In this document: positions 56,459 through 64,000 of the stretch, in pieces
Layout of the letters: each line of letters starts with the position of its first letter
Numbering within the stretch: the stretch's first letter is position 1
From: Mallotus nudiflorus
Lineage: Eukaryota; Streptophyta; Magnoliopsida; Malpighiales; Euphorbiaceae
DNA length: 64,000 nt
NCBI GenBank assembly: GCA_947683625.1
Contig: CANTUR010000039.1
Span: 744,001-808,000 of the forward strand
Direction of reading: 5' to 3'
Made by a program: the position numbers and the translations under genes
Notes under the pieces: generated by a model
What the model was told of the DNA's origin: nothing
What the model saw: only the letters and a program-made list of their open reading frames with translations
The model's database searches: none

Positions 56459-59400
56459 TGTCACGACCTAAAACAGGGGCCATGACCGGCGCTAGGGAAC
56501 GGGAATTCTTTCGAATCCGGAACCCATAGCAAGCCTAAAAATAAAAATAAATCATGCAATAGTAACAATAACAGTAATATATATATGCAGCGGAAATAAA
56601 AATCTTAAATATCATAATAACATTTTCATCACTGGATTTGAATCAAATCTCATCACATATATAAAATCTCTTTAATACAAATCTAGTTTCAATATAATAC
56701 ATCTCTTTAAATAAAATACATGAAATCCAATACTTTAATTCACAACTACTACAGTATCTAGATTATAAAATAAGACTCAAGTAAATGATTTACACAAAGA
56801 AGCCGGGGCGGAAGAAATCTGGCGTATCGACCTGCTACTGAGGTCTGAAGATGTTGACTCTCCTGAAAAATAGTCAACGGAGGGGAGTCAGACCTCACTG
56901 AGTGAATTACTATAATATATATACATACACACTAAGTGACAATGCATACAATCAACAGTATATGTATATTTAATATATATACAGGCAATTTCACACAGAT
57001 GCAGAAAATTATTTTTATATAATTTATTGAAAATTCCAGTTTATGAAGGATCACATAGAACCCTAGAATATCGCAACCTCGAAAATAGTGTTAGACAACA
57101 CTCTAGCCACACAGGCTCACTTAATCCAAAGATATCCACTTAATCCATTTAGACAGTAGACTGGCCCCGAGACACTAAGTCAACCAAGCTCCAGCAGTCT
57201 GACTGCCAGTGTGATTGGCCCCGAGACACTTAGTCAACCGAGCTCTAGCAATCACACCCAAACCACATCTCACATATCAAATAATCATATCAAACCAATA
57301 TCCACAAATAGTTAGTAATATAGCCTAAAGCTATAGGCGTACCAGTACGTACTCGGTCCTAGTGCTGCCTACTAGGTAGCACGTTCTATTGATATCCTTC
57401 ATCATTAATAATATAAATCATTCATTCACAATAAATGATGCATGAATTTAAATGAAATAACAATATAAACCATATATATACCGGAAATATAACAAAAGTA
57501 AACCAGGTATATTTCGAGAATATATATGTCAAATGAATTCAATCAAATTATAACTTAAGCTAGAACTATATTTAAAAACATTTTAAATATATTTTATTTA
57601 CAAAACATGCATATAATTTAATATATACCAAAAATAAACCAAAATATACTTAATATAAACTTAAGAAATAATCAAATTATTTATGCATATTTAATCAACA
57701 TAAAACATGCATTTCTAAATCATGCATCCTAAGCATATATATATAGTATAGTAACTCATCTAGTGCGCTCCACGAGACAGGTCCGACGGGCCTGGTCCAC
57801 TAGCCCTCGGTCTCGGCGTAACTAAATAAGCAATAAATAATAGACATCAGAATAAACTCTAACAGAAATCCTAGAATTCAATCTAGAGTATTAAACACAG
57901 AATCGGAAATTAGGGTTCGACTGGACATCACGTTTTACGAGAATCCTATCAAAAATTCAGCAGAACCTCCCCTGTAAAACGGACATCTCTCTACTCAAAA
58001 GAGTAGAGCCGACCCTGCAAGGAAATACACTTCGAAAAACTACACAAGGCACAATCAAAATCCCACGGTCGGACTCCAAACTACAGTCTACCGACCGGGG
58101 TCCACAAACACAGAATAATTCCAGATATACCAAAAATATCCTTAAAAATAGAAATTCATTTTATAAGTAGAAATTACATAATTAACCTTAAAACACTGTA
58201 AAAACTAATAAAACTCATTTTATTAGAAAAATCGTATATTATATATATAATTGAAAATAATTCACGAAAAATAGTTTTAATTAGTTTAAAATACTAAATA
58301 ATTTGTAGAAATCATTTTTATACCTTAAATAACTACTAAAACCGATTAAATTACATTTTTAGGCAATTTAGGGTAAAATTACCAAAATACCCCTATATAT
58401 AAATATACTTAAATTACTTCAAAAATTCACCAAAAATTATACAATTATCCAAAATTAATTTTCTCAATATATTTATCAATAATATTAATAATTAAACTCA
58501 ATTAACCAATTAAATTCAAATAAAAACACATTTAACCTAATTTCTCAAAATCACATAAACTTCAATAATTCAAAATAAATACTTAGAAATTCATAAAAAT
58601 TCCAAATAAATTCCTATAATTCATTTCAACACCTAATTTAACCATAAACTCCAATTTCATAATTTAAATAATTAATTTCCGAAAATTAGAAAATAATACT
58701 AAAATATTCAAAAATACCCAAAAATCCAAAAAATCTCCAAAAATTCTACAAAAATTATACATGTAGATTGAGCTACTAGGAACAACATTTGTGAAGTGAG
58801 TTTTCATGAATCAATCAATTCGAAGCTCAAAAAAATAAAAAACCCTAATATGATCGAAATTGAAAATTCGAAACCTAAGCAAATCTAAACCATTTTAGCT
58901 CAAACCAAAGCTATAATCACACTCATCGGAACTCAAGGAGAAGAAAGAGACCAGCGGTGTCGAAAACGGTGGCTGGAAATGGGAGAAACGACAAAGGGAC
59001 AATTTTCGGCCAAAAATGGAAAATGGAGCTGCCGGCGCCAGGGAAGGGAGCTGCTGGCGGCGGGGGATGGCTGGGAATGGTGGTGGCAAGTCGGGAGGCA
59101 CACCAACGGTAGGTGACCGGAGTTGCAGCGGTGAGGGGTGAGGTGGGTGGTGGTCGGGCGCGGGAGAGAAGGAAAGAAGAAGAAGAAGAAGAAAAAAGAA
59201 AAAGAAAGAAAGAAAAGAAAAAGAAAAAGAAAAGAAAAAGAAAAAGAAAAGAAAATAATTAAATAATAATAAAATAATTTTAATAATTTAATAATAAATA
59301 AAATAATTAAATAACAATAAATAAATAAATAAATAATAAAATATTAGGGTAATATATATTAAACCCTAATTAAATAAATATTCACACATATAGTCTTTAT

Positions 59401-59663
59401 TTAGTATTTTAAAAATACGTATGAGTTCATGCAAGTCCGAAAATACATTTAAAATAATTAATAATACATTGTTTACGTGAAAATTTCCCCGAAAATGCAA
59501 GTCCCGGGAAAATTTTATGTAAAACACTGAAAATAATACACAGTAATTAAAATAGATTTTAAATACATATTAACTCGTAAAAATATCATATAATACACAG
59601 AAATTATTAATACTGCATATCCCGGTACAGTGTAAAAATATTTTAAAAACACGGGATATTACA
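56459..59663 (-). mobile_element. Large solo LTR of 3.2 kb with target duplication AATTT
   Basis: On the minus strand it starts TGTAATATCCCGTG and ends CCCCTGTTTTAGGTCGTGACA. AATTT stands at 56454-56458 and 59664-59668, so both ends are exact. No primer site, polypurine tract or internal coding region is present. It holds a GC-rich block (58900-59160) followed by a purine tract (59165-59255) and two CCCCGAGACAC subrepeats (57160-57250). It is related to 43300-46385. It interrupts the integrase gene between codons for HEF and the following Ile. Confidence 0.88.
58895..59255. repeat. GC-rich block and GAA-type purine tract in the large LTR
   Basis: 58895-59160 is strikingly GC-rich compared with the rest. 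59165-59255 is almost entirely G and A (GAAGAAGAAG, AAAAAGAAAAAG). Minus-strand frames here are Pro/Ser-rich and probably chance, although both large LTRs keep a GC-rich block at this place. Confidence 0.6.
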
Positions 59664-60470
59664 AATTTATAGTCATTATAGTCTATTATTTTTCAAAATA
59701 GGTAAAAGCTAAGTCTTTCAAAATGCTTAGGGTAAAACGTATGGCTAGATTCATTGAGAGGAATTTAATATGAAATGTGGTGTGCCTCATGACATTGTAA
59801 CTGATAACAATGCCCAATTTCAAACTGAAGTAAGAGATTTGTTAAAAAGGTATAAGGTTGAGTACCAATAGTCATCCCCTTTATTTACCTCAAGCAAATG
59901 GCATAGTTAAAGTAGCTAACAAAAGTATAAAATAGATCCTTAGTAAGGTAGTCAAAACTTATAAAGATTAGTCATATCAATTATCATATGCTTTATAGGG
60001 ATATAAAACTACAACTAGAACAATTATAGGGGCAAACCTTATTCTTTGGTGTATGATGGAAGTAGTGTTACTAGTGGAGGTCGAGTTATAGTCATTAAGG
60101 ATAATTTTATAAATAAAGATTGCAAAAGCTTAATGGACCAAATCCAGATATAAGGAGTTGATTTTGTTAGATGAGGAGATTTAAAGTAGCATTTAATATT
60201 CAACTTTATCATAAAAGAATTGCTTAGGTTGTTAACAAAAAGGTTAAAGTAAACAAGATTTAATAAAGTGATTTGATTCTAAAAAAAGCAAGATCAGTTT
60301 TGTTTAACCCCAGAGGAAAGTTCAAGCCAATTTTGGAGGTTGCTTATCTAGTAAAGAACATTCTTCCTAATGGTGCAATCAAGTTGTCTATCTAGAAGGA
60401 AATATCAGGAAGGAAATGAATTCACAAAGCTTGTAAATTGGGACAGATTGAAAAAGTACTTTGTTTAGAC

Positions 60471-61286
60471 TCCAAGCGAAGCACTAAAATAAAAAAATGA
60501 AAAATAAAATTCCCACTAATTCAAAAATCCATAAAAGGCGGCTTAAAAATTAAAAAAATGATAAAAAAAATAAAAATAATTCCTACTAAAATGAAAACTC
60601 AAAAGGGTGGCTTAGCCAAAAGTAAGAGACTTCTTAGAGTTATGTTAGCTAGAAAACTCGAAAGAGTTAGTTAATGTCGTTAGAAACTCTTTTTTCCAAT
60701 TGAGTTCATATTAAGTATAAGTAGCTTTAAGTTGATAATGCTCAAATGTATGCATACTTGTCATTAATTTATACATTTGGATGTGTAAGTGAAATTATGA
60801 TATTTGTTTTACAAATAATAAACATATTTTAAAATTTCTTTTGCTTCTTATTCCTTTCTTTCAAAAGACAAACTTCATTTCATTTCATAAAGTATAGTTC
60901 ATACAATAAAAGCTTGCACTCTAATTAAGAAGCTTTCTAAAACTTCATACTAAATCTGGTCCTTAAAACTACCCTTACCACTGCCACTTGCTTCATTATA
61001 ACCCTTTAACCAATTTGTATAGTCTTGAGTGGTAGAAAAGTCTTGATTTTCTATATATATGGTGTAACATAACTCTTCTAGGCTATGATTGAGTGATTAC
61101 TTTAATAAAAGACTTTGTGTGTGCACCAACATTTGGAAGATAAGACATATGAGTAGGACGTTGCTTCAAGCCTTATTGTATTGCAATCCTTCAAGGGTGA
61201 TAGAAGGAGCATTGTCTTAACCTAGTAAGAGCAATATAAGTGTGAAAACTCCTTGAGCATACATAAAAAAAGTTCCACCAAGTGCT
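60471..61286 (+). mobile_element. Non-coding 3' part of the Tat-type element
   Basis: Phrases such as 'aaaaggcggcttaaaaat' and 'aaagggtggcttagccaaaagtaag' are like the 3' non-coding region that follows integrase in Tat elements. No ORF is supported. The LTR that should follow is not clearly seen. Confidence 0.45.
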
Positions 61287-61496
61287 AACCTATTGAACGC
61301 CTTTGATGTGAATCACAAGGAAGCAAAGGAAGCAATTCGTCCAAGTAATGGGATGGATGGTGGATCACATGGAGGAAATTCTAAGTTTAATGGATCTTGT
61401 TTAAGTCATGAAGATAATGCTTTGAATGATGACTTGAAGCTGTCTCAAGGCCCAATAATTAAATCATGCACAAAGAAGTTTAAAGAGGCTTTGTAA
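61287..61496 (+). pseudogene. Short gypsy polyprotein fragment
   Basis: A 67-residue frame ends LSQGPIIKSCTKKFKEAL, resembling the GPxTRSRxKKxKEAL motif found near the ends of some Ty3/gypsy polyproteins, and then runs into a stop. Upstream and downstream frames are broken. The A+T-rich 61500-62220 that follows may be its 3' region and LTR, because phrases such as 'cctttgtggcgttc' are typical of such LTRs. Confidence 0.45.
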
Positions 61497-62224
61497 GGCT
61501 TTTTATGAAGAATGTTTGGGCTAATCATGCACATGAGAATCCAATTCATTTTGAAGGCCTTAACGGAAGTCAAATTAAAGATAAATGGGTTTTATTCAAT
61601 ATACTTAAAGTCCAAATACCTAGTGAATGAAGATGGTCTTATTTTAAGCTTATTTTGAGCTAAATCATGTTTAGGCCTTATCCATTTGTTAGAATTCCTT
61701 TTTAATTAGTATTTGAATTTGTTTAGAGGGCTAATCCTTAGTCAATTGGCCTAAAACAATTAGGATAAGTTTTTCTTAAGTTAGGATAAGTTTGTTTTAG
61801 TTTCAATTAATTGTTTCTTACTTTAAGAAGGAAATCTTAGTGATTTAGGAATTTTTAGTTAAATCCCTTCCTTATCCATATGAAAGGAATATCAATGCAT
61901 ATTTTTTTCATAAGTTTATTCAGAATATTTTGAGTCAAATTTGACCTAAAGCATAGATTGCTTGTTTTCTTGTGTTCTTAAAAGAGTAGAAACTTGAATT
62001 TATCAAAGAAGTTGATCAAACCTTTGTGGCGTTCAAAATTGGAGTTTAAGTCTTCTAAATTGACTAAATTTCAATCTTTTCAATCATTTAACTTGTTTTT
62101 AGAATCTTGGGCAAAATTATTAAGTTTTGAGTGTATTTCATCAAAGTACATTTCGTGCATTTATTGAAGTTCATTCATAATAAAACTATATATAAATTTG
62201 AGTATCAAGTATAATTTTTTAAAC

Positions 62225-62624
62225 AATTAATTTATAAATAAATAAAATTTTATATTTAAAAAATATTAAAAATTAATGATGAATAATTATAATTATATAT
62301 TGATATCATATATTAACTTTTAAAATTTTGTTAGGGATAAATAAATTCGTGTTTTCAATTTAATTTCAAAAATAGTTGAAATTTTTGTACAGTTTGTTTT
62401 TTTTTTTTTCCTGAAATAAGGACTAATTTGTTAACTAAGTAAAATATTAAGAAGTTTTTGGAGAAATTTTTGGTTATCTGTCAAAAAAATAAGAAGATTT
62501 GTGCAATATGTAGGCCCAAATTTGACTTTCACTGCAAAGTTTTAGAAGCTAAATCAACGTAAGACCGAAGAGGGATAATCTGCCCTTGAGAAAAAAATTC
62601 AATGGGCAAAATGAACCTTATTCC
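62225..62624. mobile_element. Possible MULE terminal arm
   Basis: The end CAAAATGAACCTTATTCC is nearly the same as the right end of the Pack-MULE-like element (TTGAACTTTATTCC). Upstream phrases (GGGCAAAATGAAC, CAAATTTGACTTTCACTGCAAAG) are of a kind common in long Mutator inverted repeats. I cannot find the partner arm or a 9-bp duplication. Confidence 0.35.
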
Positions 62625-63272
62625 TTCTTTGTATATGTAGGCATTCACAAGTTCTGACACGTGTAAGTCTATAATTCTTAAATTTTATTGCATCCTCATT
62701 AAGTCTAATATAGGACTGAAATTATTAAGTAAAATATGGAGAAATGATTGCTTGAAGAGAGGAGTTTCTGGAAAATGTTAATGAAAGGTACATAGATTGC
62801 AATCTCTCTTTTCTTTTATCATTTTTTCTCAATTCTGAAATCAATGTTGGGCCAGTAATTTGGTTCGAGCTTATTTGATTATTTCCCATTTGTTTCTCCG
62901 TTTTGCTTTTTTTTTTTTTTTTTTTCGAGAGAGAACATTTGTTTCTCCATTAACTTGTTGGAAACTTTTGAATAATCTGTTTGACATATGCATGAGGCAG
63001 CATAATCATAATTTTTCTTATGCAAACTGTTTATTATCTTTTGCTTTATTGTATATAATACAAAGAAATGGCATGTATTTTAATTTAAGGTGAAAAGGCA
63101 AAGATAACAAGAAAGGGTTGCACCTTCTTGTTTAATATGCAGCTTCTTTTAACGAAGCAACATAATTAAAAAAAAAAAAAAAAGAGTAAATCACTTTAGA
63201 ATATATATGTGTGTATATATATACACACACACACAAGATCTGCAATTGTAATACGTGATGCTATCTTTGCAG
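62625..63272. other. Upstream or intron DNA of the gene at 63.3 kb
   Basis: This holds a poly-T run (62908-62926), an alternating TG/TA then AC run (63203-63235) and a pyrimidine stretch before the splice acceptor at 63271. A frame at 62860-63093 is probably chance. An earlier exon may be hidden here, but I cannot support one. Confidence 0.35.
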
Positions 63273-63876
63273 GTTATTAGAGATGTTCATCCTAAACTTG
63301 TTACTAACTCTTGTATATGGAACTTGTTATTTAAGATTAAAATTAAAAAGCAGATGATGTCAAGAAAGGCCAATTCATTTCTGTTCAGAAAGAATCCCTC
63401 CATTAAGTCATGCTTCCCAGAAACAAGATCTGTTGAAGGCTCTGAAAACAAGTTTCCACATCGGTTGAAGTCGCATTCTTTTGATGTTCATGACAGGTCC
63501 AATGCAGCAACTCTCTCTATTAAGGATACTTGTTTAGATGACTGTAACCTTAACCCTTTTTCTGCAATCAATGTTGAACCCTCTCCTTCTTCTTCTTCAG
63601 TTGTATTATACAACAATGTTTTATTCAACAGTTTACCATCTAAACTGCAGCCCTCAAATATCCCACTTTCCGAAATCCAAAACCTCACTGTTCTGCCTCG
63701 ACGGAAAGACAAAATTAATAACCCTGAAACGTGTCCGCACCGACACTCGCAGTCAATTATTCCTACATGCATCTCTGCATGCCCAGGCTCAAATACTAAT
63801 GCAGATCAACCTATGCAAGAAGCCACTGATTTTATGACTCCTACACTAGCACTACCACAATCAGCAGATAATCCAG
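63273..63876 (+). CDS. Exon of an unrecognised host gene (partial, runs off the window)
   Basis: A 604-base stretch is open in one frame from a splice acceptor (CTATCTTTGCAG|GTTATT) to a donor (AATCCAG|GTATCA). The encoded peptide is about 201 residues, Ser/Asn/Pro-rich and of low hydrophobicity, including MMSRKANSFLFRKNPSIKSC, KSHSFDVHDRSN and PSPSSSSVV. It looks like an intrinsically disordered region of a larger protein. I do not recognise the family and see no domain. Frame and splice signals agree, and there are no stops over 600 bp in A+T-rich DNA, so a real exon is likely. The start could instead be the Met-Met at about 63354. The rest of the gene lies beyond 64000. Confidence 0.6.
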
Positions 63877-64000
63877 GTATCATTTGTGTCACGCTGAACT
63901 ATTTCCTGGTTACTCGACATGATTTTCTGTTATCATTTTAAGAAAGTTTGTGTTTGCAATTAAAATTATGAAATTTAGTAATTCTTTCTTTCCAAGACCA

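Larger units (their letters stand above)
55990..60470 (+). pseudogene. Tat-type Ty3/gypsy integrase remnant, split by a solo LTR
   Basis: The part before the LTR (55990-56458) carries FLANANEKD, RFFIFNGA, YARCVYKGMCGPHMNG, YYWLTMKHDYIQFMRSCHKC, HGNVSHIPPS and IDIIGKIAPSASNGHEF. After the LTR (from 59664) the same domain goes on with a YYFSK piece, CGVPHDIVTDNNAQFQTEV, LPQANGIVKVANKSIK and GYKTTTRT, and ends with NPRGKFKP and ILPNGAIKL (about 60380). It matches Tat/Athila-type integrases. The Glu of the catalytic triad is replaced (VKVAN where VEAAN is usual). Multiple stops and frameshifts make it non-functional. Confidence 0.85.

Noticed and set aside
58895..59101. Pro-rich minus-strand frame
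   Set aside because: Same reason: GC-rich LTR block without a recognisable protein.
62860..63093. 77-residue frame near a poly-T run, considered as a first exon
   Set aside because: The Phe run is coded by the poly-T tract and no good splice donor follows in frame.

Overview
The window is a heterochromatin-like, A+T-rich stretch of a flowering-plant nuclear genome, almost certainly a eudicot. The evidence is plant-type Ty1/copia and Ty3/gypsy retrotransposons, a TRIM, Mutator-like and hAT elements, a degenerate plant mobile domain, and one intact plant-type membrane-protein gene. The species cannot be named from the sequence. More than four fifths of the window is nested transposable elements. 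I recognise one intact host gene (52.0-53.0 kb, minus) and one exon of another (63.27-63.88 kb, plus). I see no bacterial features, rRNA, tRNA or CRISPR array.

Layout. 0-7.1 kb: a Ty1/copia element whose 5' LTR lies before the window: a long leader with a GC-rich hairpin array, gag-pol in one frame broken by three stop codons, and a 1.5-kb 3' LTR. 7.1-17.6 kb: a second copia LTR on the minus strand, cut in two by a Sirevirus-like element (8.05-16.08 kb). That element lost most of gag-pol, kept RT/RNase H and an extra downstream ORF, and was itself hit by a solo LTR (11.95-14.13 kb). 17.8-25.5 kb: another LTR of the same copia family, a decayed plant-mobile-domain ORF (minus) and about 4.7 kb of non-coding A+T-rich DNA. 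25.5-38.2 kb: a minus-strand Tat-type gypsy element with gag, RT and a second RNase H, broken by several later insertions. 38.2-41.1 kb: low-complexity T-rich and A-rich tracts. 41.1-48.55 kb: a Mutator-like element with a 9-bp target duplication, carrying a nested gypsy derivative without pol, which itself carries a 3.1-kb LTR with a long TA microsatellite. 49.3-49.6 kb: a hAT-type MITE. 52.0-54.4 kb: the intact gene, with a Pack-MULE-like element about 275 bp upstream of its start codon. 56-61 kb: a Tat-type integrase split by a 3.2-kb solo LTR. 63.3 kb to the end: an exon of an unrecognised gene.

The most unusual object is the element at 26.65-30.61 kb. It has paired gypsy LTRs and a perfect 5-bp target duplication, but its gag, protease and RT are replaced by a tandem TRIM array (internal-LTR-internal-LTR-internal). 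The junction falls inside the tRNA primer-binding site that both families share, so it looks like a template-switch chimera that was then mobilised. Exact target duplications also allow much of the insertion order to be read directly. Coordinates of LTR edges come from reading termini, target duplications and copy-to-copy similarity by eye; none was computed by alignment.
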